64,000 nt of DNA, from positions 186,001 to 250,000 of the forward strand of contig JABAQJ010000005.1 of assembly GCA_019186945.1 (NCBI GenBank), read 5' to 3'. Numbering within the stretch: the first letter of the stretch is position 1; the number at the start of each line of letters is the position of its first letter. This DNA is from Gemmatimonadaceae bacterium. Lineage in GTDB: Bacteria > Gemmatimonadota > Gemmatimonadetes > Gemmatimonadales > Gemmatimonadaceae. Both the position numbers and the translations under genes were made by a program. The notes under the pieces are model-generated. The model made no database searches, was not told where the DNA came from, and saw only the letters and a program-made list of their open reading frames with translations. Positions 54,816-63,580 of this stretch are shown piece by piece.

Positions 54816-56364
54816 GGTGCAGGTTCCGGCGGTCGTCTCCAACCGCTGGCAGCTCGGCCAGCACTGGCGGGACCGGCGCAGGTTGGTCGAACCGCCAGAC
54901 GTCGGCAAGTGCATGACACACGTCGTCGAGTGTCACACCCCGGATCGGACGGTCGCGATTGGCAATTTCGGCAGCGCGACCGTGGATCCATGCCGCCGCG
55001 GCGCCGCTCTTGAAGGGATCTGCCGTCTGCGCGAGTAGCGTGGCAGCGATGCCGCCGAGCACGTCCCCGCTGCCCGCCGCGGAGAGGACCGGCGTTCCGG
55101 CGGCGCTGACCAACATCATGCCGTTCGGTTCGGCGATCACCGTCGGCACGCCCTTGAGAAGTACGGCCGCACCCGTGGTTGTCGCCAGTTCAAACGCGAT
55201 CTCGAATCGCCGCGCTCGAACCTCGTCCGTCGAAACGCCGAGGAGTGTCGCGCACTCGTTCGCGTGCGGCGTGAGGAGCGCTGGCCGGCCTCCGAGCACG
55301 GTCCGTAGCTGTGGAATCCGGCCGCCAAACAGAGTCAGCGCATCCGCGTCGATCACGATGGGCCCACGCCAGCAGTCCAGGACGCGTTCGAGCAATGCGC
55401 GGGACACGCCGGTGCGCCCCAGCCCGGGGCCGACCAGCACCACATGGGCATATCCGTTCAGTTGCTCCGCGGCCTGCACGTCATCCGCAGGCCACTCCAG
55501 CGCCGTCGCCTCTGTTGCAGCTGCCTGCACGACTGGCAGGCTCGCCGGGTTGACGATCAGCCTGACCATGCCGATGCCGCTTCTCATGGCTCCGCGTGCG
55601 GCCAGAACCGTTGCGCCTGCCATGCCTTCGTCGCCACCGACGATAGCGAGTCGGCGTCGCGTCCCCTTGTGCGAGTCCGCGGGAATCCCGGGAATCGTCG
55701 CCGCGACCCAGGCCTGATCCAGCAAGACCAGCATGCCGTGGCCCGGCGCGGCATGTGCGCCCAAACCGATATCGATGGCCGTCACCTCACCGGCGCTCCC
55801 GCGTCCGATCAGCAATCCGCGCTTCATCGTACCGAACGTGATCGTGTGATCGGCCTGCACGGCACCGGCCGCCGATCCGGACGTTGCATCCAGACCCGAC
55901 GGAACATCGAGCGAGACCACCGGGACGCCCGCTGCACGCCACCGCACGATTGCGTCGATGCAGCTGGCGGCAGGGCCACGCGGCGACCCGGATGCGCCAG
56001 TCCCCAGCACAGCATCCACGACGAGCGTCGGTCTTTCGTGCGCCATCGAGTCGAACGATTCCCTTCCGGCACGAAAGGCTGCCGCCGCTCTCCGCGCATC
56101 GTCGGTTGTCGGGTCGCCGACGGAGACAACCCGCACGTCATGCCCACGTGACGCGAGAACGGTGGCAACGATCCACCCATCACCGCCGTTGTTTCCCGTG
56201 CCACAGCAAACGACTACGCGATCGAGGCACGCGGCCCAGCGTGCCCCAATAGACGCAGCGGCCCGCTCACCCGCCAGTTGCATCAACGCGAACGACGGAG
56301 TGCCGGACGCAATCGCCGCACGATCGATCGCGGACGCCTCATCAGCGGTCACGACGCGGAGCAT
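54802..56364 (-). CDS. nnr: Bifunctional NAD(P)H-hydrate epimerase / ADP-dependent dehydratase
   Basis: 520 residues. Residues 1-220 form the YjeF_N epimerase (RVVTADEASAIDRAAIASG, VVCCGTGNNGGDGWIVATVLASRGHDV, VVDAVLGTGASGSPRG, VSLDVPSGLDATSG). Residues about 230-510 form the ADP-dependent dehydratase, a ribokinase-like fold (HKGTRRRLAIVGGDEGMAGATVLAARGAMRSGIGMV, ALLTPHANECATLLG, LLKGVPTVIAEP, SAAGSGDVLGGIAATLLAQ). It repairs damaged nicotinamide cofactor hydrates. It is coupled to thiL through a 14-base overlap. Confidence 0.96.
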   Translation of the reverse strand: MLRVVTADEASAIDRAAIASGTPSFALMQLAGERAAASIGARWAACLDRVVVCCGTGNNGGDGWIVATVLASRGHDVRVVSVGDPTTDDARRAAAAFRAGRESFDSMAHERPTLVVDAVLGTGASGSPRGPAASCIDAIVRWRAAGVPVVSLDVPSGLDATSGSAAGAVQADHTITFGTMKRGLLIGRGSAGEVTAIDIGLGAHAAPGHGMLVLLDQAWVAATIPGIPADSHKGTRRRLAIVGGDEGMAGATVLAARGAMRSGIGMVRLIVNPASLPVVQAAATEATALEWPADDVQAAEQLNGYAHVVLVGPGLGRTGVSRALLERVLDCWRGPIVIDADALTLFGGRIPQLRTVLGGRPALLTPHANECATLLGVSTDEVRARRFEIAFELATTTGAAVLLKGVPTVIAEPNGMMLVSAAGTPVLSAAGSGDVLGGIAATLLAQTADPFKSGAAAAWIHGRAAEIANRDRPIRGVTLDDVCHALADVWRFDQPAPVPPVLAELPAVGDDRRNLHRVWR

Positions 56365-56424
56365 CGTCTGCCGGACGCGAAAGCCTGGTTACGCCGTGGC
56401 AGCCGTTCGGCCGCCACGGAGGAT

Positions 56425-56619
56425 CTACTTGTGGGACTGCCCGATGGCTCGCCCGAAGCTGATCTCGCCGTTGTCGATCCGAATGTTGAAGCCGCAATCG
56501 GGGTTGCTGCAGGCCCAGGCCTTGTACGTGATGGGCGCCCCGTCGCGCCCGTAGTCGCTCAAGGGAAGCAGGACGCCGTTGCCGCACTTCTTACAGTGGG
56601 GAAGCTCTGTTACCTGCAC
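56425..56619 (-). CDS. Small zinc-ribbon protein
   Basis: 64 residues from a GTG with GGAGG seven bases upstream. Two Cys pairs, CKKCGNG and CSNPDCGF, about 26 residues apart, form a zinc ribbon; the middle is LLPLSDYGRDGAPITYKAW and the end is acidic/neutral. No other domain. It may bind nucleic acid or act as an adaptor. It stands between nnr and the Minf_1886 gene, all on the minus strand. Confidence 0.72.
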   Translation of the reverse strand: MQVTELPHCKKCGNGVLLPLSDYGRDGAPITYKAWACSNPDCGFNIRIDNGEISFGRAIGQSHK

Positions 56620-56670
56620 TGCTCGTCCTCCAAGTGAGTCGCTTGACGATGCCTGGAATACAGGCACCGG

Positions 56671-57057
56671 TCACGCGAGGTGCGCGGCGCTCCAGGGATA
56701 TCCGACCTCGAACGCCGCATCGAATGAATACACATCCAGGAAATCGTCCTGCACATCGGTCGGCTGTCGAATCAGCAAACCGACCTCGACCAGCGTGAAT
56801 ACCAACTGGCCGATGTCCATCGTGGACGACACGCCCCAGTGGTCGAGAACCAGCCGCGCCAGCACTCCAAAGCGCTCGAGCGCGAGGTCTCTTACGGCGT
56901 GTGCCAGCTCTCGGCCGTCAATGTGCCGCCGCTCGGGGAGTCGCTGCTGGGAATACTCGAGCGCCGCGAGCACAAAGAGGTAGGCACGTTCGTGATACCG
57001 AGTGCTTCGCACCCGGATCTGGTCCATAACCCCTTCTCGAAACGCCAGTTCAGTCAA
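56671..57057 (-). CDS. Minf_1886 / TIGR04138-type conserved protein
   Basis: 128 residues. It matches my memory of the uncharacterised family seen in Planctomycetes, Verrucomicrobia and Gemmatimonadota: AYLFVLAALEYSQQRLPERRHIDGRELAHAVRDLALERFGVLARLVLDHWGVSSTMDIGQLVFTLVEVGLL followed by DVQDDFLDVYSFDAAFE (I cite only short parts as identifiers). It is helical, cytoplasmic and of unknown function. Identification is by pattern memory and was not searched. Confidence 0.75.
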   Translation of the reverse strand: MTELAFREGVMDQIRVRSTRYHERAYLFVLAALEYSQQRLPERRHIDGRELAHAVRDLALERFGVLARLVLDHWGVSSTMDIGQLVFTLVEVGLLIRQPTDVQDDFLDVYSFDAAFEVGYPWSAAHLA

Positions 57058-57408
57058 GTTCGAAACTCCGGAATGCCCGCTGCCGAGCCGCAGTCATCCC
57101 CGCCCCGCGGCAAAGATGCTTTCCTTCGCAGATCGACACAACCACAAGGGGAAAAAAGGATCTCGTCGCTATCAGGAATTGTCGGATCGAGCGACGCGCA
57201 ACTTGCACGCCACCCGCTCACACGGCGAATGACAGGACGCGCCGAACCTGTGACCTGGAGGCGGGTCAGTCCGTCCGGGACTCAGTAACGCTGCAACACG
57301 CTACGGACTGCCAGAGGCACCGTCTGCGCCTCCACGCCTAACGGCTTGAACGGGACACCACCCGTCCGCCGATGGTCCACCGCCACGAGAGCACCGCGGC
57401 CTCCACCG
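57058..57408. other. Intergenic stretch between Minf_1886 gene and marR
   Basis: 351 bases with no convincing gene. A minus-strand open piece ending at 57282 would encode about 34 residues (AVDHRRTGGVPFKPLGVEAQTVPL...), and it contains CCG-TTA-GGC in frame (CGTTAGG motif at 57337). It may be a short leftover of a degraded gene. A GAAAAAAGGA patch near 57151 is unusual for this GC-rich DNA. Confidence 0.4.
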
Positions 57409-57900
57409 TCAATCGTCGAGCGACCGGACCACCTCTTCGAGAATCGCCACCGAACCGCCCAGCAGTTGCCGCTGTGCGGCATCGAGGCTGGCAAGCCGGC
57501 GGGCCAAGGCATCGACCCGCCGATTCCTGCCCTCGAGCAGGAGAGCGCGCCCTCTAGCCGTCGCCCGGGCCCGGAACAGTCGCCGGTCCCGGGTATCGCG
57601 CTCGCGACTCACGTAGCCCAACCGCTCCAGCCCCTGCACGATGCGCGTCATGGTGGGCGCCCGGACCTGCTCGGCCGCCGCCAGGTCGCCAAGCGTGAGC
57701 GGCCCACCGAAGACGAGTACCGAGAGCGCCGACAGTCGCGGTCCGCTCAAGCCGCTGGTAGAGTCCTGTCGTCGCAGTCGGCGCAGCAAGTGAACTGCGG
57801 CGCTGTGCAACCGATCCGCCAAGGCCCGCGCATCCCGATCCGGTTCGGAGTTCGCCACACCGTGCGTCGCATGCCTCGCCGCCGGCCGCGCTTCAGCCAT
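57409..57900 (-). CDS. MarR-family transcriptional regulator
   Basis: 163 residues from the ATG at 57900; starts at 57906 (ATG) or 57855 (GTG) are possible. The winged helix-turn-helix is LTLGDLAAAEQVRAPTMTRIVQGLERLGYVSRERDTRDRRLFRARATARGRALL, with the wing DTRDRR typical of MarR. A helical dimer domain surrounds it. It is divergent from the VOC-family gene at 57997, with a palindrome at 57912-57924 between them. Confidence 0.92.
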   Translation of the reverse strand: MAEARPAARHATHGVANSEPDRDARALADRLHSAAVHLLRRLRRQDSTSGLSGPRLSALSVLVFGGPLTLGDLAAAEQVRAPTMTRIVQGLERLGYVSRERDTRDRRLFRARATARGRALLLEGRNRRVDALARRLASLDAAQRQLLGGSVAILEEVVRSLDD

Positions 57901-57911
57901 TGACATACTCG

Positions 57912-57924
57912 TTAGCATTGCTAA
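57912..57924. promoter_or_regulatory. Candidate MarR operator palindrome
   Basis: TTAGC-ATT-GCTAA is a perfect 5-bp inverted repeat, inside a wider ATACTCGTTAGCATTGCTAAGTATAG context. It lies between the divergent marR and VOC genes, 12 bases before the marR start at 57900. Size and symmetry are typical of MarR operators. Confidence 0.62.
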
Positions 57925-57996
57925 GTATAGTTTCGCCGGCCGCACGGCTGGCGAACGGCGTGTGCCGACCGACATTGAACCGTCCGGAGGTGTGTG

Positions 57997-58374
57997 ATGT
58001 CATCAGTCGCTCCAACGGGGATTCTGCAGCTCGCCGTCAATGTACATGACGTGCCGCGCGCGGTTGCTTTCTACCGCGACGTCCTGGGACTTCCACTGTT
58101 GTTCGAGGTCCCGCCGAAAATGGCTTTCTTCATGTGCGGCAACGTGCGCCTGATGCTGGCGCTCCCCGAAGGCCCGGAACACGATCATCCCGGCTCGATC
58201 GTCTATTACAGGGTGGACGACATTCACGCGTCGCATCGAGCTCTGGCTGCGAAAGGCGCGACGGTGGCGGGAAGTCCCCACATGATAGCCAGAATGCCGG
58301 ATCACGAACTCTGGCTGGCGGAGTTCCAGGACAGCGAAGGAAACACGGCGGCTCTGATGTCGGAGGTACGTTAG
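57997..58374 (+). CDS. VOC-family (glyoxalase/bleomycin-resistance-like) protein
   Basis: 125 residues. Single VOC domain: LQLAVNVHDVPRAVAFYRDVLGLPLLFEVPPKMAFFMCGNVRLMLALPEG, then SIVYYRVDDIHASHRALAAKGA, HELWLAEFQDSEGNTAALMSEV. The expected metal residues (Glu/His) are partly present, e.g. His and Glu in DHELWLAEFQDSEGN. ATG chosen because CGGAGG lies six bases before it. Probably detoxification or drug binding, and probably controlled by the neighbouring MarR. Its stop codon overlaps a CGTTAGG motif (58369). Confidence 0.88.
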   Translation: MSSVAPTGILQLAVNVHDVPRAVAFYRDVLGLPLLFEVPPKMAFFMCGNVRLMLALPEGPEHDHPGSIVYYRVDDIHASHRALAAKGATVAGSPHMIARMPDHELWLAEFQDSEGNTAALMSEVR

Positions 58375-58525
58375 GCAGCGCTCTGGTCGCAAGCTACCCG
58401 GGAAGACCGCCTCGCTCGGTGGCAAGCCTGGAGACCAGCGCCTGGGTACGCATGTAGCCGCGGGTACTGGGACGCACGATGCCTCCGAGAGTTGCAGTCT
58501 CGCCGGCGAGCGCCATATTCCCGCC

Positions 58526-59455
58526 ATGTCGATCGCCCGCTCCCTGCTCCTCGGCGCCTCACGCAGCCGCTGGCTCGCCGAGCGTTTCATGCGCCAGCCA
58601 TTCGCACGCCGTGCCGTACGGCGGTTCATGCCGGGCGAGGAGCTGAGCGACGCACTACGCGCCGCTGGCACTCTGCAGGGCGACGGGATCGGCTCGCTCG
58701 TCACGAGGCTGGGCGAATCGCTTACCGGTGAATCGCAGGCCGATGCGGTACGCGATCACTACCTCGCGGCCTTCGACGAGATTCACGCTCGCGGTTTGCC
58801 AACGCGCGTATCCGTCAAGCCGACGCAGCTTGGTCTGGATCTGTCCATTGACGCGTGCATCGGCCATCTCGACGCCCTCGCTGCGAAGGCCGTGCAAACC
58901 GGCAACGAGCTTTGGATCGACATGGAGGACTCGAGCTATGTCGACCGGACGCTGGACATCTACCGGCGCCTCAAGGCTCGCTACGCTCCGATCGGGCTGG
59001 CGATTCAGGCATACCTCCGCAGGACGCCGGCGGATATCGAATCGCTCCTTCCGATGCACCCGATCATTCGCCTGGTTAAGGGTGCGTACGCGGAACCGCC
59101 GCACGTGGCCTTCCCTGCCAAGCGTGACGTGGATCTTGCGTTCGTGGCAATCGCCGAACGCCTGCTGGAGGGCGCCAGCCGCGCCGAATTGACGCCGATC
59201 TTCGGCACGCACGATATGTCGATCGTCCGGCACGTGAATGCGCGAGCCGATGCGTTGAAGCTGGCGCGCACCAGCTACGAGATCCACATGCTTTACGGAA
59301 TCCGCGCAACGGAACAGAAGCAACTCGTGGCGGACGGGCGAACGGTGAAATGCCTCATCAGCTACGGTGCCCAATGGTTCCCGTGGTACATGCGCCGCCT
59401 TGCCGAACGACCTGCAAACGTCGGCTTCGTCGTGCGCAGCATGTTCATGAAGTGA
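58526..59455 (+). CDS. Proline dehydrogenase (monofunctional)
   Basis: 309 residues. FAD-dependent oxidation of proline to pyrroline-5-carboxylate, the first step of proline use. Family pattern: ARGLPTRVSVKPTQLGLDLS, ELWIDMEDSSYVDRTLDIYRRLKARYAPIGLAIQAYLRRTPADIESLL, IRLVKGAYAEPPHVAFP, TPIFGTHD, and YEIHMLYGIRATEQKQL, all close to short PutA/PRODH proteins. It has no C-terminal dehydrogenase domain. An eight-base gap to the downstream propeller gene makes an operon. Confidence 0.93.
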   Translation: MSIARSLLLGASRSRWLAERFMRQPFARRAVRRFMPGEELSDALRAAGTLQGDGIGSLVTRLGESLTGESQADAVRDHYLAAFDEIHARGLPTRVSVKPTQLGLDLSIDACIGHLDALAAKAVQTGNELWIDMEDSSYVDRTLDIYRRLKARYAPIGLAIQAYLRRTPADIESLLPMHPIIRLVKGAYAEPPHVAFPAKRDVDLAFVAIAERLLEGASRAELTPIFGTHDMSIVRHVNARADALKLARTSYEIHMLYGIRATEQKQLVADGRTVKCLISYGAQWFPWYMRRLAERPANVGFVVRSMFMK

Positions 59456-59462
59456 GGAGCGA

Positions 59463-60674
59463 ATGCGAAAACCGTGGTTGAACATGGATTGGAGCGTGGC
59501 GCGGGTTCTGCTTGTGTGGGGCGGCGCTGTGGCGGCCATCGGGACTCCATACCTGGCGTCCGCGCAGCAGAAGTCGACGCCACCGACCGCCGGTGTCGCA
59601 CCGGCGGCGACCTACTGGGTCTACGTCGGTGCGGAGTCGGCGGATCTCATCCACCGAATCCGCTTCGGCCCGGAAGGCACGGTCGTGGAGAAGACCACGG
59701 AGATCGGGACGCAGGCTGCGGAGACCGAAGGTCCGCATGGACTCCAGATCTCGCGCGATGGGAAGTACCTCCATATGTCGACGGGACACGGCCAGCCGGA
59801 TGGGATGTACTGGAAGTACGACCTCGGGCCGGACACACTGGTTGGCAATCCGATCTCGCTCGGAATGTTTCCGGCGTCGCTGGATGTCACATCGGATGGC
59901 CGCTACGCCTTCGTCGTCAACTTCAACCTGCACGGGGAGATGGTTCCGTCGAGCGTGTCCGTCGTCTACACGCCGACGAACACCGAAGTCGCTCGGACGA
60001 CGACGTGCGTGATGCCGCATGGCAGCCGGATTCGCGGCGACGGTGCCAAGCAGTATTCGACGTGCATGATGAACGATCAGCTCGTGGAACTGGATACGCG
60101 CAACTTCAAGGTGACAGGGCGGTTTTCGGTTGCCGCCGGGAAAGAGGGCGTCGTCAGCGACTACCACGCTGACCACGACATGGCAGGCATGAAGATGGAC
60201 AACGCCGAAGGACACGGTGCGTCTCTGACAGCCTCGTGCTCTCCCACGTGGGCGCAGCCGGCGGTGACGGGAACGCTGGTCTATGTTGCCTGCAACAAGA
60301 CGAACGAGATCCTCGAAGTGGATGCCGCGACATGGAAGCTGACACGTCGAATCAGAACCGGTGTCGGTCCGTACAACCTGGCGGTAACCCCGGACGGCAA
60401 ACTGCTCGTCGCGACGCTCAAGAAGGGGAACGGCATCCAGGCGTTTGATCTGGCGACTGGCAGCTCCGTCTACGAGGATCGCACCAGCACGACGCTCGCC
60501 CACGGCGTGACCGTCTCACCCGACTCGCGCTACGCCTTCGTCAGCTCCGAAGGTGTTGGCGCTGCGCCCGGCAAAGTTGATGTGTTTGACCTGCAAGCAC
60601 ACAGGAAGGTCGGTACCGTCGACGTCGGCCAGCAGGCGAGCGGGATCGCTTTCTGGAAAATGGAACCGAAATAA
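59463..60674 (+). CDS. Exported YncE-like beta-propeller protein with His/Met-rich insert
   Basis: 403 residues. A signal peptide (RVLLVWGGAVAAIGTPYLASA) precedes a seven-blade propeller of YVTN/cytochrome-D1-like type: SADLIHRIRFGPEG, GPHGLQISRDGKYLHMSTGH, FPASLDVTSDGRYAFVVNF, MPHGSRIRGDGAKQYSTCM, GPYNLAVTPDGKLLVATL, LAHGVTVSPDSRYAFVSSEG. An insert at residues 234-251, YHADHDMAGMKMDNAEGH, is rich in His, Met and Asp, as in copper-binding proteins. It follows proline dehydrogenase by eight bases. Function is unknown. Confidence 0.85.
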   Translation: MRKPWLNMDWSVARVLLVWGGAVAAIGTPYLASAQQKSTPPTAGVAPAATYWVYVGAESADLIHRIRFGPEGTVVEKTTEIGTQAAETEGPHGLQISRDGKYLHMSTGHGQPDGMYWKYDLGPDTLVGNPISLGMFPASLDVTSDGRYAFVVNFNLHGEMVPSSVSVVYTPTNTEVARTTTCVMPHGSRIRGDGAKQYSTCMMNDQLVELDTRNFKVTGRFSVAAGKEGVVSDYHADHDMAGMKMDNAEGHGASLTASCSPTWAQPAVTGTLVYVACNKTNEILEVDAATWKLTRRIRTGVGPYNLAVTPDGKLLVATLKKGNGIQAFDLATGSSVYEDRTSTTLAHGVTVSPDSRYAFVSSEGVGAAPGKVDVFDLQAHRKVGTVDVGQQASGIAFWKMEPK

Positions 60675-60695
60675 CGCCACCAGGAACTTCGCTTG

Positions 60696-60732
60696 CTTCG
60701 GGCTGTCGCTCCTCGCGGAACGCAGCCCGAAG
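60696..60732. terminator. Hairpin between convergent propeller and glyA genes
   Basis: CTTCGGGCTG (60696-60705) pairs perfectly with CAGCCCGAAG (60723-60732), with a 17-base loop. It lies in the 69 bases between two convergent genes and may end transcription from both sides, although the T tracts are poor. Confidence 0.55.
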
Positions 60733-60743
60733 AAGCAGACGCG

Positions 60744-62030
60744 TCAGGCGACGCCGACGCTCGACGGATACAGTGGGAACCTCTGTGTAAGTGCCCGCAC
60801 TTCGGCGCGAACCGTATCGCGCACTCGCGCGTCCTCCGGCGCGGCGACAACACGATCGATGAGTTCGGCGATCGCACCCATTTCTTCGGTACCGAAGCCT
60901 CGCGTGGTGACCGCCGGCGTACCGATCCGTACTCCGCTGGTAACGAACGGCGACTGCGTTTCCCTCGGCACTGTGTTCTTGTTCACGGTAATCCCTGCGG
61001 AGTTGAGCGCGAGTTCCGCCGCCTTGCCAGTGATGCCCTTGTTCCGCAGGTCGACCAGCATCAGATGGTTGTCAGTACCGCCGGAAACGAGTTCGAAATC
61101 GCGCTTGGCCAGTGCGCTGGCCAGCGTCGTCGCATTGGCGACGATCCGCTGACAGTAGTCCTTGAACGACGGCAGCATCGCCTCGCCGAAGGCGACTGCC
61201 TTGGCAGCGATGACGTGCTCGAGCGGACCTCCCTGCGAACCGGGGAAGACGGCCTTGTCGACAGCCTTCGCATGCTCCGACTTGCAGAGGATCAACCCCG
61301 CGCGCGGACCGCGAAGCGTCTTGTGCGTCGTTGATGTCACGACATCCGCGAACGGGACGGGCGACGGATGGATGCCAGCAGCAACCAGTCCCGCGATATG
61401 GGCCATGTCCACCATGAGGATCGCTCCGACTTCCCGGGCGATTTCGGCAAACGCGGCGAAATCGATGACGCGCGGATACGCGCTGGCTCCGGCGATGATC
61501 ATGCGCGGCTTCTCCGCGCGTGCTACGGTTCGCAACTGGTCGTAGTCGATGTACCCGTCGTCGTTCACGCCATAACGAACGGCTCGATACAGCAATCCGG
61601 AGAAGTTCACCGGCGACCCATGCGTCAGGTGACCGCCTTGCGAGAGGTCCTGGCCGAGGAGCGTGTCGCCGGGTTTCAGGAAGGCCAGACACGCCGCGAA
61701 GTTCGCCGAGGCACCCGAATGGGGCTGCACGTTCGCATGCGCTGCCCCGAACAACTGCTTGGCTCGCGCGATGGCGATGTCCTCGACTTCGTCAACGACC
61801 TCGCAGCCGCCATAGTAGCGCTTGTGCGGAAGTCCTTCGGCGTACTTGTTCGTGAGCGGCGAACCCATGGCCTCCAGCACAGCGGGCGACACGAAGTTCT
61901 CGCTGGCGATGAGTTCGAGGCCTTCGCCCTGACGCTCGGTCTCGCGCTCGATCAGGCGCGCTATCTCCGGATCTGCTTCACGCAGCGCCGATCCGGGAGG
62001 GCATCGGTCCCATTCGTACCATCCATTCAT
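60744..62030 (-). CDS. glyA: Serine hydroxymethyltransferase
   Basis: 428 residues. Interconverts serine and glycine with tetrahydrofolate and PLP. Start at 62030 ([34 protein letters not shown]) overlaps the rpiB stop (ATGA). Markers: [85 protein letters not shown] and the PLP Lys in [15 protein letters not shown] longer open frame to 62279 is rejected, since it overlaps rpiB in another frame. Confidence 0.97.
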   Translation of the reverse strand: MNGWYEWDRCPPGSALREADPEIARLIERETERQGEGLELIASENFVSPAVLEAMGSPLTNKYAEGLPHKRYYGGCEVVDEVEDIAIARAKQLFGAAHANVQPHSGASANFAACLAFLKPGDTLLGQDLSQGGHLTHGSPVNFSGLLYRAVRYGVNDDGYIDYDQLRTVARAEKPRMIIAGASAYPRVIDFAAFAEIAREVGAILMVDMAHIAGLVAAGIHPSPVPFADVVTSTTHKTLRGPRAGLILCKSEHAKAVDKAVFPGSQGGPLEHVIAAKAVAFGEAMLPSFKDYCQRIVANATTLASALAKRDFELVSGGTDNHLMLVDLRNKGITGKAAELALNSAGITVNKNTVPRETQSPFVTSGVRIGTPAVTTRGFGTEEMGAIAELIDRVVAAPEDARVRDTVRAEVRALTQRFPLYPSSVGVA

Positions 62031-62476
62031 TCGCCGGTTTCCTCCAGTTCGATTTTTTCCACTCGTCTGGCGTGACGACCGCCGTCGAACGGCGTGGACA
62101 GCCAGACATCGAGAGCCTTCTCTGCATCTTCGTCCGAGATGAAGCGCGCCGGCAGCACGAGTACATTGGCATCGTTGTGCCGCCGCGACAATTCCGCGAT
62201 CTCGGGCGACCAGACGACCGCTGCGCGGACGTGCGGATACCGGTTGGCGACGTAGGACATGCCGAGGCCGGTGCCGCACAGGAGCACTCCCCTTCGCGCT
62301 TCACCAGTCGAAACCTTCCGTGCTACGCGATGCGCGTAATCCGCATAGTCCGTTGGCGCCGGAGTGGCGGCACCGTAGTCGTCGACCTCGTATCCGAGCG
62401 CCTTGAGATGCGCCTCCAGCTTCTCCTTCAGCTCGAAGCCGGCGTGATCGCTGCCGATCGGGATGAGTTCGGCCAT
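62027..62476 (-). CDS. rpiB: Ribose-5-phosphate isomerase B
   Basis: 149 residues from the ATG at 62476, which overlaps the upstream stop (TGATG) and has AAGGAAGAG before it. RpiB markers: [64 protein letters not shown] and [16 protein letters not shown]. The catalytic Cys is in LLCGTG. It joins ribulose- and ribose-5-phosphate in the pentose pathway. It lies between the leucine dehydrogenase gene and glyA in one operon. Confidence 0.95.
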   Translation of the reverse strand: MAELIPIGSDHAGFELKEKLEAHLKALGYEVDDYGAATPAPTDYADYAHRVARKVSTGEARRGVLLCGTGLGMSYVANRYPHVRAAVVWSPEIAELSRRHNDANVLVLPARFISDEDAEKALDVWLSTPFDGGRHARRVEKIELEETGE

Positions 62477-63549
62477 CAGCTCTTCCTTGGCCATTGCGGC
62501 CGCGTGCGCACCAGTCCGCCGACCGCTTGCAGTCGGCGCTCGGCTAGACGATCGGCAGCAACGTACGTGGGGATCCCCTGTTCTTTCGCGATCTCGAAGA
62601 CGCCCAGGGTCGTCTCGTAGATCTCGTCGGCTTTCCGGAGTGCGCGTTTGCTCGTCCAGCCAGCCAACTCACTATAGACGTTGATCACCCCTCCGGCGTT
62701 GGCAACGAAGTCCGGGGCGTAAAGGATGCCGCGCTTCTCCAGCTCCGTGCCGTGCCGTTCTTCGAGCAGCACATTGTTGGCCGCGCCAGCCACCACCTCC
62801 ACCTTGAGCTGTGGAACGGTTGCGTCGTTGATGATTCCACCTAACGCGCAGGGTGCGAATACGTCCGCCTGAGCGCCATAGATCGCATCCGGCTCGACGG
62901 CCCGTGCGCCAAGCTCTTCGACTACCTGGCGAACGCGCGCCGGATCGATATCGGTCACGACGAGCTTCGCGTCGGCAGCGTGGAGCTCCTTGCACAGGTG
63001 TTGACCGACGTTTCCCAGTCCCTGAACCGCGACGGTCTTGCCGGCCACCGACTCGCTCCCCCAGCGGTGCCTGGCGCAGGCCTGGATCGCCCGGAAGACA
63101 CCGTGCGCGGTGACAGGCGACGGATCGCCGGAGCGCGTGGCCAGTCCGGCCACGTAATCCGTCTCCATATGCACGAAGTCCATGTCCGCCGTACTGGTGC
63201 CGACATCTTCCGCCGTCACATACCGTCCGCCCAGCGACTCCACGAAGCGGCCGTGAGCGCGGAAGAGCATTTCGCGTCGCGTCGTCCTGTTGTCGCCGAT
63301 GATCACTGCCTTTCCCCCTCCCAGGTTCAACCCGGCAACGGCGTTCTTGTAGGTCATGCCCTTGGCGAGCCGCAGGCAGTCCACCAACGCTTCGGTATCG
63401 CTCCGGTACTTCCAGAACCGGGTTCCGCCGAGTGCCGGGCCGAGTGTGGTGTCGTGGATGGCGATGATGCCACGGTAGCCGCTCGACTTGTCATGACACA
63501 TCACAAGCTGCTCATGGCCCATCTCGGCGATCGTATCGAAAATCTTCAT
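62476..63549 (-). CDS. Leucine dehydrogenase-like (Glu/Leu/Phe/Val dehydrogenase family)
   Basis: 357 residues. NAD-dependent deamination of branched-chain amino acids. Substrate domain: ALGGTRFWKY, AKGMTYKNAVAGLNLGGGKAVIIGDNRT (catalytic Lys), GRYVTAEDVGTSTADMD, and RSGDPSPVTAHGVFRA. Rossmann part: KTVAVQGLGNVGQHLCKELHAADAKLVVTDID. Length and order match leucine dehydrogenase. It heads the operon with rpiB and glyA. Confidence 0.95.
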   Translation of the reverse strand: MKIFDTIAEMGHEQLVMCHDKSSGYRGIIAIHDTTLGPALGGTRFWKYRSDTEALVDCLRLAKGMTYKNAVAGLNLGGGKAVIIGDNRTTRREMLFRAHGRFVESLGGRYVTAEDVGTSTADMDFVHMETDYVAGLATRSGDPSPVTAHGVFRAIQACARHRWGSESVAGKTVAVQGLGNVGQHLCKELHAADAKLVVTDIDPARVRQVVEELGARAVEPDAIYGAQADVFAPCALGGIINDATVPQLKVEVVAGAANNVLLEERHGTELEKRGILYAPDFVANAGGVINVYSELAGWTSKRALRKADEIYETTLGVFEIAKEQGIPTYVAADRLAERRLQAVGGLVRTRPQWPRKS

Positions 63550-63580
63550 TGGTCGTGTGAGAGAGAGTCAGCCTCGGGAT

